Positions 9,445 to 18,456 of a stretch of 64,000 bases of DNA are shown in pieces. Each line of letters begins with the position of its first letter. The stretch's first letter is position 1. A model generated the notes under the pieces. It saw only the letters and a list, made by a program, of their open reading frames with translations. It made no database searches and was not told where the DNA came from. Both the position numbers and the translations under genes were made by a program. The stretch spans positions 1,054,001-1,118,000 of the forward strand of contig OZ255841.1 in assembly GCA_965277835.1 (NCBI GenBank), written 5' to 3'. This DNA comes from Arcticimaribacter sp965277835. GTDB taxonomy: Bacteria > Bacteroidota > Bacteroidia > Flavobacteriales > Flavobacteriaceae.

Positions 9445-11307
9445 TTATTTGTCAAGAAAATCTTGATACATCACTTGCAAAATAGCTTTGCCTTTGTCTT
9501 TTTTTGGTTCTATCGCGGCGCCGTCCGACTCAATAACATCGCCTTTCACAAAATCATAGACAATATAACCCAAATCGTCAATATACCCAAAGCCCCCGTT
9601 GAACCCATAGTACACAAAACGTTTTTTGTTTTGGCTAAATAAATGCGCCCCAAACGGAAAATCGCGCGTGTCCCCACCTAGTAAATCGACTAAGGTAAAT
9701 GACAAATCGACCTGCGACCCTAGGGTTGGCACTACTCCTTTTTGAGCCAATGCACCGCCTAGCCATAGCATCGGTATTTTATAGCGGCTTGGCGTGTTAA
9801 ACGTTAAATCATTTCGATAAGGTAACGAATGCCCGTGGTCGGCAACAATTATAACCAACGTATTATCCCACCAATTTTGCTGTTTAGCAAATGCTATAAA
9901 ATCGCCCAGTGCCTTATCGGTATAATACATTGAACTCATAAGCTTATCGGTTTCTGTTTTTTTTCCGAACTGGTAAACCCCTGGGAACTCATAAGGCTCG
10001 TGGCTTGTTAAGGTCAGTAGCGTTGTAAAAAAAGGCTCTGCCTTTTGTTGTTTCATGTCTTTTGCTACATGCCGAAAAAACACATGGTCGTGTGCGCCCC
10101 ATTTAGAGTTTCTGTCTTTTTTAGGAAAAATTTCGCCCCCATAAATTTGGTCTATATCGCTACCAAAAAGATAGGTGTTCATGTTTGCAAAGTTTATTTC
10201 GCCCCCGTAATAAAACGCGTTTTTATAACCCATTCGTTTTGTTGTTTGCGAAATCAACTTTAGTTTTTTAGACTTCTCGGGGATTTTAATAATGCTTTTA
10301 TTAGGCTGAGGGTAATAGCCACTTAACAACGACACCAAGCCCTTGTCTGTTCTGTCGCCATTGGCATAGAAGTTATTGAACAACAAACCTTCTTCGGCTA
10401 GTTGGTTAAAATTTGGTGTTACCAAAGGATTGCCCCCTAGTGGGCCTACAACTTTAGCCGTAAAACTTTCCCATATAATTAAAATAATATTTGGTTTTTC
10501 AACCTTTAAAATAGAATTTGCTAGGCTGTCTTTTTTTAGTAAAGGTGTTCTAAGTGTATCGAAAATTGTTGCTGCCTCGTCTGCCTCAAAAGCCTCGAAA
10601 GGGTGGTTGTCTTTGTCTATATAGTTGGTTAGCGAATGCATAAAATTCCAAGTGTAGTTTACCGCAGCATGGTTAGCAAACATATTCTTAGAAAAATATA
10701 CATTACTCTGGTTAATGGGTATTGTTTGCAGTCCGCCACGCATAGGCAATATAAGTAAGCCCGTAACTAGCACTAAAAAAAGAGCTTCTAGCAGTGGTTT
10801 TTCGCTAAACCCCAAAGGCTTTTTATATATCAAAAATTTTGCAGCCTTTATACATACAAACGTTAGTACTATAATTAGCACGAAAAAAGAAATAGTCTGC
10901 ACCGTTGTTGCAGATGCAAATACTAAATCTGGGGTGTTCAAATATTTTAAAAACGTAGCATTTAGCCTTGTGTTCCAAGCAGGGTATAAAAACACATCGA
11001 TTGCCAAAAGTATATTTAGCACAAGTACAAAAACATAGGTAAACCCCTTGTGTATAGATGCTATAGCACGTGTTTTAAAAAATGTAGTTATACACACAAG
11101 CAAAAACGGAATGGTAGATACATAAGCCGCAACAGACAGGTCTAACCGAAACCCATATTGAAACACCGCAAGGGTTTCCTTGAGGCTAAGACGCTCCAAA
11201 AAATTATGGTTATAGATAACAAAAAATAGCCTAGCCAAGAAAAAATAGCCTAGCCAAAAGCCAAAATACTTTAAATTAAAAAGAAGTTTATTCTTTAATA
11301 CACGCAT
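9445..11307 (-). CDS. LTA synthase-family sulfatase (membrane alkaline-phosphatase-superfamily enzyme)
   Basis: Membrane phosphoglycerol-transferase/sulfatase-like protein of 620 residues. The N-terminal roughly 200 residues contain about five hydrophobic helices, followed by an extracytoplasmic catalytic domain starting near NIILIIWESF. The likely nucleophile is Thr320 in GDRTDKGLVSLLSG, the position used by LtaS-type enzymes, and VADHGH supplies metal ligands further on. In Firmicutes LtaS builds lipoteichoic acid; Gram-negative homologues more often modify periplasmic glycans or phospholipids, so the substrate is open. It is upstream of tuf in the same direction but separated by a hairpin and its own start ATG (MRVLKNKLLF). 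Confidence 0.85.
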   Translation of the reverse strand: MRVLKNKLLFNLKYFGFWLGYFFLARLFFVIYNHNFLERLSLKETLAVFQYGFRLDLSVAAYVSTIPFLLVCITTFFKTRAIASIHKGFTYVFVLVLNILLAIDVFLYPAWNTRLNATFLKYLNTPDLVFASATTVQTISFFVLIIVLTFVCIKAAKFLIYKKPLGFSEKPLLEALFLVLVTGLLILPMRGGLQTIPINQSNVYFSKNMFANHAAVNYTWNFMHSLTNYIDKDNHPFEAFEADEAATIFDTLRTPLLKKDSLANSILKVEKPNIILIIWESFTAKVVGPLGGNPLVTPNFNQLAEEGLLFNNFYANGDRTDKGLVSLLSGYYPQPNKSIIKIPEKSKKLKLISQTTKRMGYKNAFYYGGEINFANMNTYLFGSDIDQIYGGEIFPKKDRNSKWGAHDHVFFRHVAKDMKQQKAEPFFTTLLTLTSHEPYEFPGVYQFGKKTETDKLMSSMYYTDKALGDFIAFAKQQNWWDNTLVIIVADHGHSLPYRNDLTFNTPSRYKIPMLWLGGALAQKGVVPTLGSQVDLSFTLVDLLGGDTRDFPFGAHLFSQNKKRFVYYGFNGGFGYIDDLGYIVYDFVKGDVIESDGAAIEPKKDKGKAILQVMYQDFLDK

Positions 11308-11469
11308 TTATTAAAGTCGATTACCAAGCGTAAAAATGCCTAAAAATATCCTTATAAAAAACTATTCTGCGCGATTAGTTGAAATAAAAATAGTCTATAG
11401 AATACAAATGACCTAATTTGGGGTTTTTATTAAATAATCTAGTTTTAACCTTTATAATCTTAAATAATT

Positions 11470-12486
11470 ATGAGAATTAGTCAGTTTCAAAAATATTCTC
11501 AAAAAGAGAATACAGTAACAAATAATATATTACTGATGTTTTCACTACTTAACGATATTAAAACAGAGTATTACAAAGACTTAATCCAAGCTATTACTGA
11601 AGGTGTGGATTATTCCCCATCTCCCATTTTTAAACAGCAAGTTGGAATTAAAGGAGGTGTTATTGACGGATACATAGAGGTAAAGGCTTCAAAAATTGTT
11701 GTTGAAACTAAACTACACGCTACAGAATCCATTGACAAATTGACAAAATATGCTAAAATATTCTCAGCTGATCGTCAAAATTATTTATGGCATATCAGTA
11801 CTAAAAAATACGAATTGCAAGAGGAAGAAAAAATAAAAAACGAATTGAAAAAATCGTATGAAGGAAAAACTATTCATTTCAACAACTTATCTTTTTTAGA
11901 TATATTAGAGAATTTAGAACAGATATATGAATCGAACAAACACGATGAAGGCTTAAAGTTACTTTTTAATGACTTTAATGATTACTGTCATGAAGTAGGT
12001 TTGATACCCGATAGTAAATATAAATATAGACTCATTTTTGTTCCAACTGGCTTTTCGTTTGAGTGGAATTTTGAACACAAAATATATTTCTGCCCTGTAA
12101 ACTGGCACAGACAAAGATTTACCTATTTTGGACTATATCGCAATAAATCTGTAAAAACTATTGCAACAATTGAAAATTGCATTACTGCTGATTTTGATAA
12201 TGAACAAAAGCTACTAACAATTCATTCCTCTACAGAGGACGTAACAGAAAAGCAAAAAGAAAGACTTAGAAATGCATTAATTAAATGGGGAGATAGTCAT
12301 ACTGGACTTAAATATTACCTGTTTGATGAAAATGATTTTTTTGAAACCGATTTTAGCAAACATTCAAAAGGAGGTATACAAGGATTTAGGTATAAAGATT
12401 TAGGAGATTTTTTAGGAGATGACCAAATAGAGAACATGACTACTAAAGAAATTTCAAGTCTTTTGAGAGATAAAAACTGGAGTTAA
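11470..12486 (+). CDS. Hypothetical protein with PD-(D/E)XK nuclease-like N-terminal half
   Basis: A soluble protein of 338 residues. Around residues 58-80 it reads GGVIDGYIEVKASKIVVETKL: an acidic D followed about ten residues later by ExK, the core pattern of the PD-(D/E)XK nuclease fold. A Gln/Lys-rich helix and a C-terminal half without recognisable motifs follow. No methylase, helicase or other partner is adjacent, so it is not an evident restriction system; it stands alone between the divergent sulfatase and hppD. The nuclease assignment rests on the motif only. Confidence 0.5.
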   Translation: MRISQFQKYSQKENTVTNNILLMFSLLNDIKTEYYKDLIQAITEGVDYSPSPIFKQQVGIKGGVIDGYIEVKASKIVVETKLHATESIDKLTKYAKIFSADRQNYLWHISTKKYELQEEEKIKNELKKSYEGKTIHFNNLSFLDILENLEQIYESNKHDEGLKLLFNDFNDYCHEVGLIPDSKYKYRLIFVPTGFSFEWNFEHKIYFCPVNWHRQRFTYFGLYRNKSVKTIATIENCITADFDNEQKLLTIHSSTEDVTEKQKERLRNALIKWGDSHTGLKYYLFDENDFFETDFSKHSKGGIQGFRYKDLGDFLGDDQIENMTTKEISSLLRDKNWS

Positions 12487-12623
12487 AAATTGTGCTATAA
12501 AACGGAACTAATCTACACTAAAAACAATATATTAACACAACGTTAAATATTTGATTTTAAAGACGTAAAGGTTTTAAATTATACTTATTTTTGGTTTATC
12601 AACACAAACTAAAACAACACGTT

Positions 12624-13760
12624 ATGGTTACAGATTCTCTTAATTTACCTAAAATTTATAGTGATGCAAAAGATTTTATGCCGCTCAATGGTACGGACTA
12701 TATTGAGTTGTATGTAAGTAACTCTAAGCAAGCGGCTCATTTTTATAAGTCTGCTTTTGGGTTTCAGTCTTTTGCTTATGCCGGTTTAGAAACAGGGCTA
12801 AAAGACCGCGAAAGTTATGTGGTTATTCAAGATAAAATTCGGTTAGTTTTAACCTCTCCCCTAAAAAGCAACACTGAAATAGGAACGCATATTGACATCC
12901 ACGGAGATGGCGTAAAAGTAGTAGCACTTTGGGTTGACGATGCTACCTATGCCTATTACACAGCCATAGAAAAAGGTGCAAAGTCTTACCTAGAGCCCAC
13001 AACCGAAATGGATGAAAACGGCAGAGTTGTGCGGTCAGGGATTTATACCTACGGAGAAACAGTACATATTTTTGTCGAACGAAAAGATTATAAAGGTCTT
13101 TTTCTCCCTGGTTTTGTCGAGTGGAAAACCCCAGATTTTAACCCCCCATCGGTAGGGTTAAAGTATATTGACCATATGGTTGGTAATGTGGCTTTGGGGA
13201 ATATGGACAAATGGGTGAAATTCTACGAAGATGTAATGGGTTTTACCAATATTCTAACATTTGACGATAACGATATTTCTACGGAATATACTGCTCTTAT
13301 GAGCAAGGTGGTAAGCAATGGAAATGGACGTATAAAATTCCCAATTAACGAGCCTGCCGAAGGGTTAAAACGCTCGCAAGTAGATGAGTATTTAGATTTT
13401 TATGAAGGCGAAGGCGTACAGCATATTGCTGTTGCTACAAACAATATTATTGCAACCGTGCGTGAACTCCGTAGCAGAGGCATTGAGTTTTTACGGGTAC
13501 CTAACACCTATTACGAAACGGTTTTGGACAGAGTAGGACATATTGACGAAGAAATTAAAGCACTGCAAGAACTTGGTGTTTTAATTGACCGAGACGAAGA
13601 AGGCTACTTATTACAAATATTTACTAAGCCTATTGAACCTCGACCTACTATGTTTTTCGAGATTATTCAACGCAAAGGCGCGCAGTCGTTTGGAAAAGGT
13701 AATTTTAAAGCGTTATTCGAAGCTATTGAACGCGAACAAGAACTACGAGGAACCCTATAA
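12624..13760 (+). CDS. hppD: 4-hydroxyphenylpyruvate dioxygenase
   Basis: Non-haem Fe(II) enzyme converting 4-hydroxyphenylpyruvate to homogentisate, the committed step of tyrosine degradation. The ATG at 12624 gives 378 residues; an upstream TTG (12591) would add eleven residues without family support. Two vicinal-oxygen-chelate domains are present (N-terminal YIELYVSNSKQAAHFY; C-terminal YIDHMVGNV). The iron ligands are visible as His184 (IDHMV), His267 (VQHIAVAT) and Glu346 (FFEIIQRKG). The next gene, phhA, begins 4 bp after the stop, so the two are cotranscribed and probably translationally coupled. Confidence 0.97.
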   Translation: MVTDSLNLPKIYSDAKDFMPLNGTDYIELYVSNSKQAAHFYKSAFGFQSFAYAGLETGLKDRESYVVIQDKIRLVLTSPLKSNTEIGTHIDIHGDGVKVVALWVDDATYAYYTAIEKGAKSYLEPTTEMDENGRVVRSGIYTYGETVHIFVERKDYKGLFLPGFVEWKTPDFNPPSVGLKYIDHMVGNVALGNMDKWVKFYEDVMGFTNILTFDDNDISTEYTALMSKVVSNGNGRIKFPINEPAEGLKRSQVDEYLDFYEGEGVQHIAVATNNIIATVRELRSRGIEFLRVPNTYYETVLDRVGHIDEEIKALQELGVLIDRDEEGYLLQIFTKPIEPRPTMFFEIIQRKGAQSFGKGNFKALFEAIEREQELRGTL

Positions 13761-13763
13761 GAT

Positions 13764-15497
13764 ATGATTAACAACGAGGTATTAGCACGTTTGCCCGAAC
13801 ACTTACGGCAATATATTAAGCCTCAACCTTATGACCATTACACAAGTGTTGACCAGGCTGTTTGGCGTTATGCCATGCGCAAAAACGTGGACTTCCTTAC
13901 AAAGCACGCACACAAAAGCTACCGCAAGGGACTAGACATTACAGGGATTAGCCTCGATAAAATTCCTGATTTATACGGCATGAACCGTATTCTAAAAGAT
14001 ATCGGTTGGGCTGCCGTGGCAGTAGATGGGTTTATTCCGCCACGTGCGTTTATGGAGTTTCAGGCTTATAATGTACTGGTAATAGCTAGCGAAATTAGGC
14101 TCTTAGAACATATCGAATATACTCCGGCTCCCGATATTATCCACGAGTCGGCAGGGCATGCGCCTATGTTAGCAAACCCAGAATACGCCGCTTTTTTAAA
14201 ACGCTTTGGAGAAATTGGAGCGAAAGCAATTAGCACACCTTCAAATAAAAAAATGTTCAATGCCATTCGTAAATTATCTATTCTTAAAGAACATAAAAGC
14301 AGTACCCCAAATGAAATTGAAGCTGCCGAAGAAGAGATAAAAACATTGCAAAACCAAACTACCACACTCTCCGAAATGGATCAGCTGCGCAATTTGCACT
14401 GGTGGTCTGTCGAGTATGGTTTAATCGGAACTTCAAAAAACTATAAACTATACGGGGCAGGCTTACTATCCTCGATAGGAGAAAGTCAGTGGTGTCTTTC
14501 TAATCACGTAAAAAAACATCCTTTTACCGTTGACGTTATACACCAAAAATTTAATATCACCGAACCCCAACCCCATTTGTTTGTTACGCCTAGTTTTACG
14601 CATTTAAACAAAGTGTTAGAAGAAGTTGCCAATACTATGGGGCTACGAAAAGGAGGAAAAGAAAGTGTAGATAAACTAATTCAGTCAGAAGAAATAGGTA
14701 CAGTAGAACTAAGCACAGGGCTGCAAATTTCTGGGGTATTCACCCAAACTATTGCACAGCCAAAAAATCTAAGCAAAGTAGCTTATATTCAGACTGAGGG
14801 GCCTACTGCCCTAGCATTTCGAAACGAAGAACTAATTGGTCACGGATGCCGACAACACGCCCACGGTTTTGGGTCTCCTTTGGGTAAGTTAAAAGGGAGC
14901 AACTTGGCTATTGAAGATATGACCCCTAGTGACTTAGAAGCCTTTAAAATTATTGAAGGAAAAACAACCCAACTCACGTTTGAAAGTGGCGTAACCGTTA
15001 GTGGAAAAATCATTACTGGGCTACGCAATTTATTTGGAAAGATTATGCTTATTTCTCTTCAAAATTGTACGGTGCAGTTTCAGGATAAAATATTGTTTAA
15101 ACCCGAATGGGGGCAATTTGATTTGGCAATTGGCAAGTCCGTTACAGCGGCTTATGCTGGGCCGGCAGACACACAACATTACCCCTTTGAAAAACAAAAA
15201 CTGATATCTACCCCTGAGCAAAACCAACCCCCAGAAGCCAACGCCTTATATATGGAGGTCGAAAAATTTGGGAACACAAAAAACTATAGTGCATCGGGTT
15301 TAGAGGCTTTAGGAAAACACATACTTTCGGTTAACCCAGAGCATTGGCTTGTGGTGCTAAATTTTTATGAATACTGCCTCAAAAAAGACCAGCTAAAATG
15401 GAAAGATAAGGCACTGAAACACCTAAAGAACTTACAAGAAAAAGATATGTCCATTGCTCATCTCATCGAAGATGGTATAAAATTGATTGCTGTTTAA
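13764..15497 (+). CDS. phhA: Aromatic amino acid hydroxylase (phenylalanine 4-monooxygenase), long form
   Basis: Pterin-dependent iron monooxygenase expected to hydroxylate phenylalanine to tyrosine, feeding the pathway encoded around it. The 2-His-1-carboxylate iron site is intact: His127 and His132 in IIHESAGHAPML, and Glu217 in WWSVEYGLIG. Typical bacterial enzymes are about 260-300 residues; this one has 577, with a catalytic part to about residue 300 and a C-terminal extension of some 270 residues. That extension includes short beta-rich repeats such as TVELSTGLQISGVF and LTFESGVTVSGKII. I do not recognise it as a known regulatory domain. It follows hppD by 4 bp and precedes hmgA by 22 bp. 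Confidence 0.92.
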   Translation: MINNEVLARLPEHLRQYIKPQPYDHYTSVDQAVWRYAMRKNVDFLTKHAHKSYRKGLDITGISLDKIPDLYGMNRILKDIGWAAVAVDGFIPPRAFMEFQAYNVLVIASEIRLLEHIEYTPAPDIIHESAGHAPMLANPEYAAFLKRFGEIGAKAISTPSNKKMFNAIRKLSILKEHKSSTPNEIEAAEEEIKTLQNQTTTLSEMDQLRNLHWWSVEYGLIGTSKNYKLYGAGLLSSIGESQWCLSNHVKKHPFTVDVIHQKFNITEPQPHLFVTPSFTHLNKVLEEVANTMGLRKGGKESVDKLIQSEEIGTVELSTGLQISGVFTQTIAQPKNLSKVAYIQTEGPTALAFRNEELIGHGCRQHAHGFGSPLGKLKGSNLAIEDMTPSDLEAFKIIEGKTTQLTFESGVTVSGKIITGLRNLFGKIMLISLQNCTVQFQDKILFKPEWGQFDLAIGKSVTAAYAGPADTQHYPFEKQKLISTPEQNQPPEANALYMEVEKFGNTKNYSASGLEALGKHILSVNPEHWLVVLNFYEYCLKKDQLKWKDKALKHLKNLQEKDMSIAHLIEDGIKLIAV

Positions 15498-15519
15498 CTT
15501 TAAATAAAAACCTTAAGTT

Positions 15520-16677
15520 ATGCCTATTTATCATAGTCTCGGAAAAATCCCTCAGAAAAGACACACGCAGTTTCGCAAACCTAATGGTAATTTATATTAC
15601 GAAGAATTATTTGGGACTATTGGTTTCGACGGTATGTCCTCTCTTTTGTATCACACAAATCGACCTACACAGGTAAAGAGAATTGAAGATGCCATAGATT
15701 TACGTCCAAAAATTGCTGTAGAAAAAAACATTACTTCGCGTAAGCTAATTGGGTTTAATGTGGCTGCAAAAGATGACTTTCTTGAGGCGCGCGAACCCCT
15801 AATGGTTAACAACGATATTCTCATAGGTGTGGCTGCCCCAAAGAAATCGCTGACCGAGTATTTCTATAAAAACGCCGATGCCGATGAAATGCTTTTTATA
15901 CACCGCGGCACAGGAACCTTAAGAACACTGTTAGGGCAAATTCCTTTTGAGTCTGGCGACTATCTAATCATTCCGCGTGGGATGATTTATCAAATTAGCT
16001 TTGACACCGAAGAAAACCGCATATTATATGCCGAATCTTTTCATCCTATTTATACCCCTAAGCGTTATAGAAATTGGTTTGGACAACTTTTAGAACATTC
16101 GCCTTATTGCGAACGCGATTATATACTCCCCAGAAACTTAGAAACCTTTGACGAAAAAGGTGATTTTTTAATGAAAATTAAAAAAGAAGGTATGCTTAAC
16201 CATTTAACCTATGCTAGCCACCCGTTTAGCGTAGTTGGTTGGGACGGCTATAATTACCCTTATGGATTTTCTATTCATAATTTTGAGCCCATTACAGGAC
16301 GTGTACATCAGCCGCCTCCAGTGCATCAAACCTTTGAAACAAACGCATTTGTAATTTGTTCATTCTGCCCAAGGCTATACGACTATCATCCGCAGTCTAT
16401 TCCCGCGCCTTATAACCACTCGAATATCGACTCTGACGAAATGCTATATTATGTCGATGGCGACTTTATGAGCCGTACTGGCGTAGCCCCAGGGAATATT
16501 TCGTTGCACCCTGCTGGTATTCCACACGGACCACACCCAGGTACTTACGAAAAAAGCATTGGCAAAAAAGAAACGAAAGAACTAGCCGTAATGATAGACA
16601 CGTTTAAACCGCTTCAAATTACCGAAAATGCATTGAAAATTGACGATGGCAACTATTTTAAATCGTGGCTTGACTAA
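15520..16677 (+). CDS. hmgA: Homogentisate 1,2-dioxygenase
   Basis: Iron cupin enzyme that opens the homogentisate ring to maleylacetoacetate; 385 residues. The cupin segments are visible: MLFIHRGTGTLRTLLG in the first barrel, and PAPYNHSNIDSDEMLYYVDG plus SLHPAGIPHGPHPG in the second, which hold the His/Glu iron ligands. It is the third gene of the hppD-phhA-hmgA operon, 22 bp after phhA. Some Bacteroidota homologues are shorter than the mammalian form, as here. Confidence 0.95.
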   Translation: MPIYHSLGKIPQKRHTQFRKPNGNLYYEELFGTIGFDGMSSLLYHTNRPTQVKRIEDAIDLRPKIAVEKNITSRKLIGFNVAAKDDFLEAREPLMVNNDILIGVAAPKKSLTEYFYKNADADEMLFIHRGTGTLRTLLGQIPFESGDYLIIPRGMIYQISFDTEENRILYAESFHPIYTPKRYRNWFGQLLEHSPYCERDYILPRNLETFDEKGDFLMKIKKEGMLNHLTYASHPFSVVGWDGYNYPYGFSIHNFEPITGRVHQPPPVHQTFETNAFVICSFCPRLYDYHPQSIPAPYNHSNIDSDEMLYYVDGDFMSRTGVAPGNISLHPAGIPHGPHPGTYEKSIGKKETKELAVMIDTFKPLQITENALKIDDGNYFKSWLD

Positions 16678-16711
16678 AACAACGCTATCGCTTAGTTGTC
16701 TTTATGCGCGC

Positions 16712-17143
16712 TTATTTCTGCACCCTGTCTAATGCTAGGTTGAGAATGCCAGAAGCAACTCCTAGTCCGCTGTTAGGTAGTCCCATAGGATTAAAAGAAT
16801 CCATTTTTATACCTCTATAAAGATTTTTGTGTTTATAGCTGGATTTACAATACATAAATATTTCGTTTTGGTTGCTATACACATCGTTTAGAGATGATGC
16901 GTTATTATATACTTCGAAAAAAGGTTTGTTTATATAATCCGTGTCTATATTTAACCCAACAAACGTAGTCTTTGTGCTTTTAGGGTTAAAAAAATTATAG
17001 CCTGTGGTGGGCTCAAGTTTATAATTAGTAAAACTTATATTATTGACCAAAAGAGAGTCCTTTGCTTGTGCAACCAACGAGGCAGAACAACTAAGGGTTA
17101 TTAAAAGAATTAAAATATTATACTTTCTCATTAATTGAAACAT
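16712..17143 (-). CDS. Small exported protein of unknown function
   Basis: 143 residues with a clear signal peptide (YNILILLITLSCSASLVAQA, cleavage likely after AQA or, less likely, lipidation at a Cys). The mature part is Asn/Ser/Tyr-rich with no recognised domain. The start at 17143 reads MFQLMRKYN; the second Met (17131) is an equally good start and would place the signal peptide closer to the N-terminus. It is on the opposite strand to, and between, hmgA and fahA, interrupting an otherwise plus-strand catabolic cluster. Confidence 0.6.
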   Translation of the reverse strand: MFQLMRKYNILILLITLSCSASLVAQAKDSLLVNNISFTNYKLEPTTGYNFFNPKSTKTTFVGLNIDTDYINKPFFEVYNNASSLNDVYSNQNEIFMYCKSSYKHKNLYRGIKMDSFNPMGLPNSGLGVASGILNLALDRVQK

Positions 17144-17238
17144 TTTAAATTAATACTTTACGCCTTAATTTTAATATGGTCTATACTCAAATATACTAAA
17201 ATCTATTGTATTTTTAAAAAGAAAACACACTAATAGTA

Positions 17239-18456
17239 ATGATAGATATCCCTAAAAACTCCGATTTCTCCATACACAACCTCCCTTTTGGTATTTTTTC
17301 TACGCCAAATACCTCCCCTCGCGTTGGTGTGGCTATTGGTACTTACATTCTCGACTTAGCTGCACTGGGCAAACTAAATGTGTTCAATTTTGACCTCACA
17401 GTTTTAGAACAACCACAGCTAAACGATTTTATTGCTCTAGGAAAAGAAACAACGTCGCAAGCCCGTTTGGTCATTCAAAAATGGTTGCAAGGTGGCAGCT
17501 ATGATATGCAGTCAGACAAAGGTTTGTTTTTCTTGCAATCCGAAGCGACAATGCATTTGCCTGTAAAAGTTGGAGACTATACCGATTTTTATTCTAGTAT
17601 TGAACATGCCACCAATGTAGGTATAATGTTTCGCGATCCGAGTAATGCACTTTTACCCAATTGGAAGCACATCCCTGTAGGTTACCACGGGCGCGCGTCT
17701 TCTATTATTCCTAGTGGTCAAGAAATTCATCGCCCCAAAGGACAAGTTTTACCTAATGGTGCGGACACGCCTATCTTTCAGCAAACTAGCAGACTAGATT
17801 TTGAGCTAGAAATGGCTTTTATTATTGGACAGGACAGTAAACTAGGTGCATCTATTTCGACAGAAAAAGCAGAGGATTATATTTTTGGAATGGTACTTTT
17901 TAACGATTGGTCTGCACGCGATATTCAAAAATGGGAATATGTGCCTTTAGGCCCTTTTTTAGCTAAGAATTTTGCATCCTCTGTATCCCCTTGGGTTGTG
18001 CCTTTAGAGGCACTGGAACCATTCCGTGTATCGGGTCCAAAACAAGAACCCAAAGTATTACCCTATTTGAATTATCAGGGCAATAAAAACTATGACATTC
18101 ACCTCGAAGTAGGCATAACACCCGAAAACTCTTCTGAAAAAATTGTAAGCCGTTCTAATTTCAAATATATGTACTGGAATATGGTACAACAACTGGCACA
18201 CCATACGGTCAATGGGTGCAATGTAAAAGTAGGCGATATGCTTGCCTCGGGAACTATTTCGGGTAAAAATGAAAACGCCTACGGCTCGATGCTTGAACTC
18301 GCTTGGGCAGGAACAAAACCAATTGCAATGAACGACGGTTCTACCCGAACGTTTATAAATGATGGCGATACGGTGTCTATGCGTGGCTATGCCGAAAAAA
18401 ATGGCGTTCGCATAGGGTTTGGCGAAGTAACCACAAAAGTACGCCCAAGTATATGA
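17239..18456 (+). CDS. fahA: Fumarylacetoacetase
   Basis: Last step of tyrosine breakdown: hydrolysis of fumarylacetoacetate to fumarate and acetoacetate. It has 405 residues, normal length. The N-terminal SH3-like domain (FGIFSTPNTSPRVGVAIG) precedes the FAH catalytic domain, with DYTDFYSSIEHATNVG, the metal-binding DFELEMAFIIG and NDWSARDIQKWEYVPLG, and the VGDMLASGTISG signature. The stop overlaps the start of the flavin-reductase-like gene (ATGA), so the two are translationally coupled. Confidence 0.97.
   Translation: MIDIPKNSDFSIHNLPFGIFSTPNTSPRVGVAIGTYILDLAALGKLNVFNFDLTVLEQPQLNDFIALGKETTSQARLVIQKWLQGGSYDMQSDKGLFFLQSEATMHLPVKVGDYTDFYSSIEHATNVGIMFRDPSNALLPNWKHIPVGYHGRASSIIPSGQEIHRPKGQVLPNGADTPIFQQTSRLDFELEMAFIIGQDSKLGASISTEKAEDYIFGMVLFNDWSARDIQKWEYVPLGPFLAKNFASSVSPWVVPLEALEPFRVSGPKQEPKVLPYLNYQGNKNYDIHLEVGITPENSSEKIVSRSNFKYMYWNMVQQLAHHTVNGCNVKVGDMLASGTISGKNENAYGSMLELAWAGTKPIAMNDGSTRTFINDGDTVSMRGYAEKNGVRIGFGEVTTKVRPSI

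Noticed and set aside
11470..12486. Restriction-modification system
   Set aside because: Only a PD-(D/E)XK-like motif is seen; no methylase or specificity gene is nearby.
12591..12623. TTG-initiated extension of hppD
   Set aside because: Eleven non-conserved residues; the ATG at 12624 gives the family N-terminus.
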